Assembly: GCA_030616425.1 (NCBI GenBank)
Contig: JAUWXJ010000146.1
Span: forward strand, 1 to 5,838
DNA from: Desulfobacterales bacterium
GTDB lineage: Bacteria > Desulfobacterota > Desulfobacteria > Desulfobacterales > C00003060
Length of the DNA stretch: 5,838 nucleotides
Direction: 5' to 3'
Shown here: in pieces, positions 1-5,476 of the stretch
Layout: every line of letters begins with the position of its first letter
Position numbering within the stretch: the stretch's first letter is position 1
Program-made: the position numbers and the translations under genes
The notes under the pieces: generated by a model
Database searches by the model: none
What the model was told of the DNA's origin: nothing
What the model saw: only the letters and a program-made list of their open reading frames with translations

Positions 1-3
1 GAT

Positions 4-45
4 CCTTGACTTAGGTCAAAGACAATTTTAGCCACACGAATTATA
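4..45 (+). promoter_or_regulatory. CRP/FNR-family (DNR/NNR-type) operator and promoter, copy 1
   Basis: Positions 6-19 read TTGACTTAGGTCAA, which fits TTGAC-N4-GTCAA, the half-site pattern of DNR/NNR-type members of the CRP/FNR family (FNR itself prefers TTGAT-N4-ATCAA). The block at 4-45 is repeated at 4976-5017: 20 of 21 bases match over the palindrome part and about 14 of 21 over the rest, including a shared ATTATA. A TATAGG at 42-47 sits where the -10 of a class II promoter (site centred at -41.5) would fall. That would start transcription near 54, inside the leader and downstream of the ribosome binding site of the next gene, so either the true start is elsewhere or the site acts as an operator. 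The palindrome and repeat are seen directly; the regulator is inferred. Confidence 0.6.
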
Positions 46-50
46 GGAGG
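45..50 (+). promoter_or_regulatory. Shine-Dalgarno of the Spy-like gene
   Basis: AGGAGG, five bases before the ATG at 56. It favours ATG 56 over the in-frame ATG at 65, which has no comparable site at a suitable distance. Confidence 0.8.
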
Positions 51-55
51 TAAGC

Positions 56-628
56 ATGTATAGAATGTATAAAGTATTAATGGTGTTTACATTGTCAATT
101 TTCATTCCTTTCATCTCATTTGCTCAGAGTAGACATTCGCCGTATGTGGGACAGGAGAAGAGAGAAATCAAAGCCTTATCTGAAGGGGACATTGAGGGAT
201 ATCTTACGGGACAAGGCATGGGATTTGCGAAGGCCGCGGAGTTAAACCATTATCCAGGGCCTAAGCATGTTCTTGATCTAGCGGAAGAATTACGTCTATC
301 AAAAGAGCAATTGGATAGGACCAAAGAGACCTATAACAAGATGCACAAAGAGGCAGTTTCGATAGGCAGACAAATTGTTGAGAAAGAAACATTTTTGGAT
401 AATTCATTTGCCAGTCAGAAGATAGACGAAAAAAGCTTGCTGGAAATGGCTATAGAGATAGCCAGGCTTCAAGGCGAGCTTAGGGCAGTTCATCTAAAGG
501 CTCATTTAGAGATGAAGGAAATTCTTTCACCGCAACAGATTGATAGATATGATGAACTGAGAGGGTATCAGGGAGGTGGAGGAAAATACAAACATCAACA
601 CCATAAATATCATAGTGGCCATCATTAG
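56..628 (+). CDS. Periplasmic Spy/CpxP-family (LTXXQ) protein with His-rich tail
   Basis: A small exported helical protein of the Spy/CpxP superfamily, whose members act as periplasmic chaperones or as sensors of envelope stress and metals. A signal peptide spans about residues 1-24 (hydrophobic core, cleavage near SFAQ). The conserved block with GMGFAKAAELNHYPGPKHVL follows at about 54-73. Two LTXXQ-type motifs are visible: LSKEQ at 81-85 and LSPQQ at 157-161, in predicted helices. The C-terminus (174-190) is Gly- then His-rich, with seven His in the last eleven residues, suggesting metal binding. The block and tail match a widespread proteobacterial subfamily often annotated as periplasmic heavy-metal sensor or Spy/CpxP refolding chaperone. 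It is preceded by a DNR-like palindrome, so control by oxygen or nitrogen oxides is possible. Family assignment is confident; the precise ligand or client is unknown. Confidence 0.85.
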   Translation: MYRMYKVLMVFTLSIFIPFISFAQSRHSPYVGQEKREIKALSEGDIEGYLTGQGMGFAKAAELNHYPGPKHVLDLAEELRLSKEQLDRTKETYNKMHKEAVSIGRQIVEKETFLDNSFASQKIDEKSLLEMAIEIARLQGELRAVHLKAHLEMKEILSPQQIDRYDELRGYQGGGGKYKHQHHKYHSGHH

Positions 629-718
629 CCGTCCATATAAGCTAAGATCTTAACATTTATCCGCCTGGGGTGGATTAATGTCAAGTTTTTGTTGAAGCTT
701 TGCTAGGATATTCAGGTA

Positions 719-2233
719 TTGCTGAGAAGTATAGTTCAGGCGTTGTCCATGTTAGTCAAGTTTTTCGGGATGGGGCGCTTCTTGACCAAGAAACAGGATA
801 AAAAACTTCCGTTCAATTCAAACAGGGATGACAGGAAGAGTGTCAGAAAAACCCTCTTGATGGGAGTTTTCTGGCGCATATTGGCCATTGAAGGAATTTT
901 GCTCATATGGTCTCTCATATACCGGGCATTGCCGGGTGACGCAGGATATGCAGACCTTTTCTGGTATGCCATGAGGATCATATTCCTTATAGCAATCATC
1001 CTTTTGTTTATGATGGTTACTCTCAGGAGCTTTCTAACCAAAAGAATCATTTCACCCCTCGAGGCCATTGCCTCGGCTAATCAGCGTCTCCGTGAAAATG
1101 ATCCCACGGCGAGGCAGGTGGATTTGCCCAATGACACCCCAAAAGAGATCAAAGGGATCGTTTCCTCCCGCACGCAAATGTTGGACACCATACTCGAGGT
1201 ATCAGAAGAACGTCTGCGTCTAACTAACTTTATTCGAAACACCTTCGGCCGCTATCTCTCCAAAAAAGTAGTCGATGAAATCCTTGAATCACCGAATGGG
1301 CAAGAAATCGGTGGCCGTAGGGAGACCGTGACTATCCTGATGGCAGACCTTCGCGGCTTTACAAGCCTGTCTGAAACAAGGGATCCCGAAGATATGGTCC
1401 GGCTTCTGAATCGTTATCTGGAGCACATGTCAAAGGTCATTATGGAATATGATGGGATGATAGATGAGTTTATTGGAGACGCGATCCTGGCTGTTTTTGG
1501 GGTGCCCGAGAAACGTGACGATGATCCGGCGCGTGCTGTTGCCTGCGGTCTTGCCATGCAAAATGCCCTTGTGGAACTGAATGACGAGATTGTCAATGAG
1601 GGATATCCTCACCTTGAGATGGGCATCGGAATTAACACGGGCCCAGTGATTGTGGGGAATATCGGTTCCGAGGTACGAGTGAAATACGGTATTGTCGGCG
1701 CCGCCGTAAACACTGCTTCCCGCATAGAATCCACTACTACCGGCGGACAGGTTCTTTTGGGGGAATCCACGTACAACCTAGTCAAGGAGCTGGTAACCGC
1801 CGACTCTCCTCAGACCATTATGATGAAAGGATTGAAAAGGCCCCTGGTCAGCTACCCGGTCACTGCGATAGGTTCGCCCTACAATGTTAAATTAAACTTT
1901 CGGGCTGATATCGAAGATGGCGTTGAAATTAATCTTCCCTTTCACTGCTGGAAGGTGGAAGACAAAAGAATAGCCAGTGAATCCATGTCAGGGGAGACCA
2001 CAATGCTGAACGAGAATCTGATCACAGCATCAATTGAGCCACCTCTTGATCCGCTGACAGATATCAAGCTGATATTCGATTTTTGTATGGATGCTCATTG
2101 CTTTGACGCTGTTTATGCGAAGGTTCTGTCCGTTGAAGAACAGAAAAAGAAAATCGTCAATCACCTCAGAATCACTTCAATCAATGAAAAAGACAGGGAT
2201 ATTCTCAAGAGCTGGATGGAGGCGGGTTCATGA
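719..2233 (+). CDS. Membrane HAMP-class III adenylate/guanylate cyclase with PilZ-like C-terminal domain
   Basis: A signalling enzyme predicted to make a cyclic nucleotide from NTP at the inner membrane. Two transmembrane helices lie at about 50-70 and 84-106, flanking a very short periplasmic loop. A HAMP-like linker (about 106-165) follows, then a class III cyclase domain (about 200-360). Both metal-binding Asp residues are present (D210 in MADLRGF, D254 in FIGDAILAVFG), as are the transition-state residues N331 and R335 in VNTASR. The two purine-selecting positions read E250 and G324 instead of the usual Lys and Asp/Thr of adenylate cyclases, so cAMP versus cGMP cannot be assigned. Residues about 388-504 form a further domain ending in LRITSINEKDRDILKSW, which resembles the end of a PilZ fold but lacks a clear RxxxR. 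TTG at 719 has an AGGA ten bases upstream; ATG at 749 or 770 are alternatives with weaker sites. A stop at 704-706 bounds the frame. Confidence 0.85.
   Translation: MLRSIVQALSMLVKFFGMGRFLTKKQDKKLPFNSNRDDRKSVRKTLLMGVFWRILAIEGILLIWSLIYRALPGDAGYADLFWYAMRIIFLIAIILLFMMVTLRSFLTKRIISPLEAIASANQRLRENDPTARQVDLPNDTPKEIKGIVSSRTQMLDTILEVSEERLRLTNFIRNTFGRYLSKKVVDEILESPNGQEIGGRRETVTILMADLRGFTSLSETRDPEDMVRLLNRYLEHMSKVIMEYDGMIDEFIGDAILAVFGVPEKRDDDPARAVACGLAMQNALVELNDEIVNEGYPHLEMGIGINTGPVIVGNIGSEVRVKYGIVGAAVNTASRIESTTTGGQVLLGESTYNLVKELVTADSPQTIMMKGLKRPLVSYPVTAIGSPYNVKLNFRADIEDGVEINLPFHCWKVEDKRIASESMSGETTMLNENLITASIEPPLDPLTDIKLIFDFCMDAHCFDAVYAKVLSVEEQKKKIVNHLRITSINEKDRDILKSWMEAGS
2218..2222 (+). promoter_or_regulatory. 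Shine-Dalgarno inside the cyclase 3' end
   Basis: GGAGG, seven bases before the ATG at 2230, inside the last codons of the cyclase gene. Its strength and spacing, with the ATGA stop/start overlap, indicate translational coupling to the following small ORF. Confidence 0.55.
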
Positions 2234-2403
2234 AGCAACCGATAACTTGCGGTGCTCAAGCCTTTGTTGCTCAGAAAAGGGAACTATTTAGGGAGGCATT
2301 AGCCGGGCTGAAGGGGATGACAAAACCTGCAAGGAGCGGGATCGGGTTTATGCCGTGGAGGAGTGACGAAAAAGGCCATGGAAAATCCTTGACATTCAGC
2401 TAA
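2230..2403 (+). CDS. Small hypothetical protein (57 aa), translationally coupled to the cyclase
   Basis: An ATG overlaps the cyclase stop codon as ATGA and is preceded by GGAGG at 2218-2222. The frame then stays open for 57 codons to TAA. The product starts MKQPITCGAQAFVAQKREL, is basic and hydrophilic, has a single Cys, and shows no signal peptide or membrane helix. I do not recognise a family. Residues about 14-29 could form an amphipathic helix. The start signals are as good as any in the window, which is the main reason to call it. Against it are its short length, the lack of a recognised domain, and the chance that the overlap is accidental. If real, it would be made in proportion to the cyclase and could be a partner or regulator of it; that is inference only. 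Confidence 0.45.
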   Translation: MKQPITCGAQAFVAQKRELFREALAGLKGMTKPARSGIGFMPWRSDEKGHGKSLTFS

Positions 2404-2437
2404 ACGATATTCTAGTAGTAGGTGATAAGTCTTGATT

Positions 2438-2456
2438 GGAGAAAGAGGCTTTCTCC
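2438..2456 (+). terminator. Perfect hairpin with downstream T-run; candidate terminator or leader attenuator
   Basis: GGAGAAAG and CTTTCTCC form a perfect 8-bp stem with a 3-base AGG loop, followed after five bases by TTTTT at 2462-2466. It could end the cyclase/small-ORF transcript, or act within the leader of the tetrahaem cytochrome gene that starts 45 bases downstream. The stem is only half G+C and the T-run is not directly adjacent, so termination would be weak to moderate. Confidence 0.4.
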
Positions 2457-2500
2457 ACATCTTTTTGTAGTCCCACTGCCTATCTTATCCGGGAGGTCCC

Positions 2501-3094
2501 ATGAAAGAAGCGATTGATCCTCCAGCGGGCGGAAAAGCTGCCTGGAGAAGGCTTTTCAAGCCTGCAATTTTTATTGCCGTGGGGATTATTATAGCCTTCC
2601 CCCTCTTCAGCATTGCGTATTACACCATGGTCCGCACCACAACACCGCAATTCTGCGCCTCGTGCCATGAAATCCAGTTTGCTTATAACACATGGAAGAC
2701 CTCAACCCACGTAAATAACACCCAGGGATTTGTGGCAGACTGTATGGACTGTCATCTCCCGGCTCCCCACGACACCTTTGAGTTCTTCTATGCCAAAACT
2801 GCGCATGGCATCAAGGACGTGGTTATGCATTTCCTCCAGGAGGAATACGATCACGAAAGAAATCGCCAGAAGGCTTATGCCTTCTTCAAGAACGAGCAAT
2901 GCCAGAAGTGCCATCGAAATATCCTTTATATCCCAGACAAGCGAGGGGCCATGCTGGCTCACAGGTCGGTATTGTATGCCCGGCCTGGCTATGAGAAGCG
3001 ATGTGTGGATTGCCATAGAAATCTGGTCCATAATGCCAGGCAGTTCTATCAATACAAACAGTATCGAGAAACGTACAGGGGTTTAGGGTTGTAG
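2501..3094 (+). CDS. NapC/NirT/NrfH-type membrane-anchored tetrahaem cytochrome c (quinol dehydrogenase)
   Basis: Predicted to oxidise membrane quinol and pass electrons to a periplasmic partner. A cytoplasmic N-terminus with Arg/Lys is followed by one transmembrane anchor at about 20-43. Four haem motifs follow: CASCH (52-56), CMDCH (81-85), CQKCH (134-138) and CVDCH (168-172). The spacing in two pairs and the length of 197 aa are normal for the NapC/NirT family. The protein ends soon after haem 4, with no NapC-like fifth haem or TorC-like extra domain. ATG 2501 has GGAGG at 2492-2496. The octahaem cytochrome starts 78 bases downstream on the same strand, so the two are probably one operon, as in HaoC-HaoA pairs (NapC-type donor plus HAO-like enzyme). 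NrfH is the main alternative name, but the neighbour is not an NrfA-type pentahaem enzyme. Confidence 0.9.
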   Translation: MKEAIDPPAGGKAAWRRLFKPAIFIAVGIIIAFPLFSIAYYTMVRTTTPQFCASCHEIQFAYNTWKTSTHVNNTQGFVADCMDCHLPAPHDTFEFFYAKTAHGIKDVVMHFLQEEYDHERNRQKAYAFFKNEQCQKCHRNILYIPDKRGAMLAHRSVLYARPGYEKRCVDCHRNLVHNARQFYQYKQYRETYRGLGL

Positions 3095-3172
3095 ATAAAA
3101 TAGTTTCATGATACTTAACGATTTTGAGGGTGAGGTTTTAAAGTTAGGCGGACAAGGAAAGGGGACTATCTG

Positions 3173-4576
3173 ATGAAAAGGATTTTGTTGATTGTCGCTC
3201 TCGTGTGTGGGCTGGCTGGCCTTGCGGTAGCCTTCCCTCTGGTTGCCGAAGCCCAGACGGCCAGGAATCTGCCCAAGGAGAAGGAATTCAGGATTGTGCG
3301 CAGCATGCCCAAGGAGGCGGTGGCCTGCATCGAATGCCACAAAAGGGAGAACCCCGGCATATTTGGTGATTGGGCACAAAGCCGGCATGCCAGCGCCAAT
3401 ATCACCTGTCTTGACTGCCACAAGGCCGAGGAGTTCGACCCTGACGTGAGCAAGGAACACTACAAACAATATGAACGTGCAGATCGGGAATACGGGACTC
3501 GGGAGTATAAAGTGCCCGTCACTGCTGTTGTGACACCCAAAGACTGCTCCCGTTGCCATCCGGATGAGGCCAAACAGTACAGCCGCAGCAAACACGCCAA
3601 TACCTTAGAGATCATCTGGAAAATCGATCCCTGGCTGAATAAGGGAATGAACAGTGACTTTGAGCGGCTTTCCGGCTGTTTCGCCTGTCATGGAACCATA
3701 CTGAAAGTCAAGGACGGCAAATTGAGCCCTAACACTTGGCCTAACGTGGGGGTCGGGCGGATCAACCCGGATGAAAGCCGGGGCAGTTGCACCAGTTGTC
3801 ACACCCGTCACCGTTTCTCAGTGATGGAGGCCAGGAAGCCTGAAGCCTGCGGTCAGTGTCATCTGGGACCAGATCATCCTCAAATAGAAATCTACATGGA
3901 GTCCAAACACGGTGATATTTACACCGCCCACGGCGACACCTATAACTGGAATGCTGCTCCGGGAACCTGGACGCCAGGTGTGGATTACCGCGCGCCTACC
4001 TGCGCCGGATGCCACATGTCAGGAGCCGGGTCGGTCCTCACATCCCATGATGTGACCGAAAGACTTGCGTGGGAGACCCAGGCACCCCTAACGGTTCGTC
4101 CTCAAGATTTCAAGCCCTTTCCGGCCAAAACCAACTGGCAGGTGGAGAGGGATAAGATGAAGGAGATCTGTATGCAGTGCCATGGGAGGAGCTGGACAGA
4201 TGGCCACTTCATCAAGTTAGACCAATCGGTTAAGGAATACAACGAGGTCTACTTCAAACCTGTGAAGAAGATGCTCGACGATCTTTATGCCAAAGGATTG
4301 CTGGATAAGGCCAAATTCTTCGATGAACGTTTGGAAGTTGAATATTATGAACTGTGGCACCATGAGGGGCGAAGAGCTCGATTCGGTGCAGCCATGATGG
4401 CCCCGGATTATGCTTGGTGGCATGGCTTTTACGAATGCAAAAAACGGTTTAGCAACTTCATGGAAGAAGCGCGTGACCTGATAAAGCACAATAAGAAGGC
4501 TTACGTGGCAAAGGATTTTCCAAATGCCACGGGGAACACCAGCAAGCCCTCGGAGGTTCTACCAAAAACCAAGTAG
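3173..4576 (+). CDS. haoA: Octahaem hydroxylamine oxidoreductase (HAO)-like multihaem cytochrome c
   Basis: A periplasmic redox enzyme of the HAO family; reductive members paired with a NapC-type protein are proposed to reduce nitrite and related compounds, while oxidative members oxidise hydroxylamine or hydrazine. A signal peptide covers about residues 1-27 (cleavage near AEA-Q). Eight CXXCH motifs begin at C52, C79, C125, C169, C206, C226, C277 and C333. Family hallmarks are the block GPDHPQIEIYMESKHG (232-247), APTCAGCHM before haem 7, and the C-terminal helical part with WHHEG (395-399) and MAPDYAWWHGFYE (409-421). There is no C-terminal membrane helix, so it should be soluble and depend on the upstream tetrahaem protein for quinol electrons. 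Whether a Tyr forms the P460 cross-link (Y413 is a candidate) decides direction and cannot be settled here. AGGGG at 3160-3164 supports ATG 3173. Confidence 0.88.
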   Translation: MKRILLIVALVCGLAGLAVAFPLVAEAQTARNLPKEKEFRIVRSMPKEAVACIECHKRENPGIFGDWAQSRHASANITCLDCHKAEEFDPDVSKEHYKQYERADREYGTREYKVPVTAVVTPKDCSRCHPDEAKQYSRSKHANTLEIIWKIDPWLNKGMNSDFERLSGCFACHGTILKVKDGKLSPNTWPNVGVGRINPDESRGSCTSCHTRHRFSVMEARKPEACGQCHLGPDHPQIEIYMESKHGDIYTAHGDTYNWNAAPGTWTPGVDYRAPTCAGCHMSGAGSVLTSHDVTERLAWETQAPLTVRPQDFKPFPAKTNWQVERDKMKEICMQCHGRSWTDGHFIKLDQSVKEYNEVYFKPVKKMLDDLYAKGLLDKAKFFDERLEVEYYELWHHEGRRARFGAAMMAPDYAWWHGFYECKKRFSNFMEEARDLIKHNKKAYVAKDFPNATGNTSKPSEVLPKTK

Positions 4577-4688
4577 AAACCCAATCCATTAGGTATAATA
4601 ATCCCTTTTCTTTAAAGTCCCCGCTGCTCCCACTTTACTCGCTTTCGGTCCGATCTGCCAATAGAGGTTCGCTCCCCCGGTGCTTTGA

Positions 4689-4883
4689 TCATTCCTCCCA
4701 GTGGATACATTCCACTGGGCATGCCTCTATTGCTTCTTCAATAAGGTCTTCAGGGCCTCCTTCCGGCTCGATGACCTCGGCCTTCTCTGTCTCCTCATCC
4801 AGCTTGAAAACTTCAGGGCAGAGCTCCTCGCAAGAACCGCATCCGATGCACTCCTCTTCATCGATATATACTCTCTTGCTCAT
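4689..4883 (-). CDS. Single-cluster [4Fe-4S] ferredoxin (Desulfovibrio africanus Fd I-like)
   Basis: A 64-aa soluble low-potential electron carrier. Predicted cluster ligands are C12, C15 and C18 in CIGCGSC plus C55 in the CP motif near the end; C22 and C59 are extra cysteines that may be structural. The acidic middle (EKAEVIEPEGGPEDLIEEA) and the ending CPVECIHWEE closely follow the pattern of D. africanus ferredoxin I, which binds one [4Fe-4S] cluster. It lies on the opposite strand, convergent with the HAO-like gene, with 112 bases between the two stop codons. On its strand AGGGG lies eight bases before the ATG. A candidate sigma-70 promoter overlaps the palindrome at 4978-4991. Its partner enzyme is not in the window; nothing shows that it works with the cytochromes, which act on the other side of the membrane. 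Confidence 0.92.
   Translation of the reverse strand: MSKRVYIDEEECIGCGSCEELCPEVFKLDEETEKAEVIEPEGGPEDLIEEAIEACPVECIHWEE
4697..4719 (-). other. Perfect 9-bp inverted repeat in the ferredoxin 3' coding end
   Basis: CCCAGTGGA and TCCACTGGG form a perfect stem around a 5-base loop, within the codons for PVECIHW of the ferredoxin. There is no T-run after it on either strand, so it is not a standard terminator. It may stabilise the 3' end of the mRNA or pause transcripts arriving from the HAO-like gene, or it may be a by-product of codon choice. Confidence 0.45.
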
Positions 4884-4962
4884 TTTCTCTTCCCCTCTCT
4901 AAGGATTAGCGAACCGATAGGAATGGCTCAATAGGGGCTGTCATTTTTTTGGTGTAGCCTAC

Positions 4963-4991
4963 TTCATATGCTTTTCCTTGACTTAAGTCAA
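4963..4991 (-). promoter_or_regulatory. Candidate sigma-70 promoter of the ferredoxin gene, overlapping the palindrome
   Basis: Read on the minus strand, TTGACT (4991-4986) is followed after exactly 17 bases by TATGAA (4968-4963). These match the -35 and -10 consensus at five and four of six positions. Transcription would start near 4956, leaving a leader of about 70 bases. Because the -35 is one half of the TTGACTTAAGTCAA palindrome, a bound regulator would be expected to block this promoter. Confidence 0.4.
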
Positions 4992-5017
4992 AGACAGTCA
5001 CAGGCACATGGATTATA
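4976..5017 (+). promoter_or_regulatory. CRP/FNR-family (DNR/NNR-type) operator and promoter, copy 2
   Basis: Contains the perfect 14-base palindrome TTGACTTAAGTCAA at 4978-4991. The block resembles 4-45 in the same orientation. With the site centred at 4984.5, a class II start would be near 5026 and the -10 would be TATATA at 5014-5019, which fits well. AAGGGG at 5039-5044 and ATG at 5046 follow, giving a short normal leader. The downstream reading frame is broken, so this appears to be a surviving promoter of a dead gene, or an operator now serving the divergent ferredoxin. Confidence 0.6.
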
Positions 5018-5045
5018 TAAAAAGTAAAAAACAGTACTAAGGGGC

Positions 5046-5294
5046 ATGATGTAAAAAAGTTAAGGACAGGGCCAGGAACTCAAGGTTATAAAATCATTGG
5101 TGGCAGCGGACTGCACACCGGTGGCCTATCCCGATTTCCACGGGGACTTTCTCAAGGGGAAGGTGGTCATGGTGGGGTGTCCGAAATTCGATGATATCCA
5201 GGACTACATAGAGAAGTTCGCCCATATCTTCAATACGGCCGATATCAATAGCATTACGGTGGTTGGTCTTATCCACCAGAGCTTCAGGCAATAA
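5046..5294 (+). pseudogene. Remnant of a ferredoxin-type iron-sulfur protein
   Basis: From about 5064 to 5262 the frame encodes a central piece of a family I know from anaerobes, 4Fe-4S proteins of roughly 200-240 aa whose C-terminal half carries a block like AADCTPVAYPDFHGDFLKGK, then GCPKFDD and a segment ending NSITVV. Here the N-terminal cluster-binding cysteines are absent. The piece stops just before the expected MEVPCC-type motif and is replaced by nine or so unrelated residues and TAA at 5292. The ATG at 5046 has a good AAGGGG but runs ATG-ATG-TAA, with another in-frame TAA at 5061. The only starts inside the conserved piece (for example TTG 5097) have no ribosome site. It is therefore a fragment missing both ends. 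Relatives are sometimes neighbours of hcp, which would fit the palindrome upstream; that link is from memory and not tested. Confidence 0.7.
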
Positions 5295-5295
5295 G

Positions 5296-5397
5296 GGCCA
5301 TCACGAGGATTCTGCCCTTGAGATCCTGAGAAAAAGGTATGCCAGAGGCGAGATAGATAAAGAGGAGTTTGAGGAAAAAAAGAAAGACCTGGCCTAG
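5296..5397 (+). pseudogene. C-terminal SHOCT-domain fragment
   Basis: The frame ending at TAG 5395-5397 reads GHHEDSALEILRKRYARGEI followed by DKEEFEEKKKDLA. This is the short C-terminal (SHOCT) helix pair with the typical A-L-x-I-L-x-x-R-Y-A-x-G-E-I-x-x-E-E-F pattern. SHOCT proteins of this type are usually 60-90 aa with an N-terminal membrane helix. Here no start codon or membrane segment precedes it: upstream in this frame lies the out-of-frame ferredoxin-like fragment. It is best read as the tail of a deleted gene fused next to another remnant. Confidence 0.65.
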
Positions 5398-5476
5398 CTT
5401 AAGAAATAGCATAGTTGTTGAACTTTTATATCAACCTTCCATTATGAATGAACAATCTGATGTGAAGCTCGAAAAA
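5398..5476. other. A+T-rich spacer with no recognisable gene
   Basis: Between the SHOCT tail and the first recognisable piece of the sigma-54 activator I see no convincing start, RBS or motif. The Walker A region of the activator would be expected at its right-hand edge but is not recognisable. Confidence 0.4.

Noticed and set aside
659..690. Hairpin ATCCGCC/GGTGGAT with a later T5 run as terminator of the Spy-like gene
   Set aside because: The stem has a G-U pair, and the T-run begins about ten bases after it, too far for a normal intrinsic terminator.
736..1068. 110-codon minus-strand frame inside the cyclase gene
   Set aside because: It lies antisense to the conserved membrane/HAMP region and shows no motif or ribosome site; it is a shadow of the real gene.
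2389..2417. TTGACA at 2389 as the -35 of a promoter for the tetrahaem cytochrome
   Set aside because: No acceptable -10 at 16-18 bases (CTAGTA/TAGTAG only); TATTCT is at 13 bases, too close.
3083..3595. 170-codon minus-strand frame overlapping the start of the HAO-like gene
   Set aside because: The plus strand has a signal peptide and haem motifs in the same DNA; the antisense product has no recognisable family.
4594..4599. TATAAT after the HAO-like gene as a promoter -10
   Set aside because: No -35 at a suitable distance and no gene follows on the plus strand.
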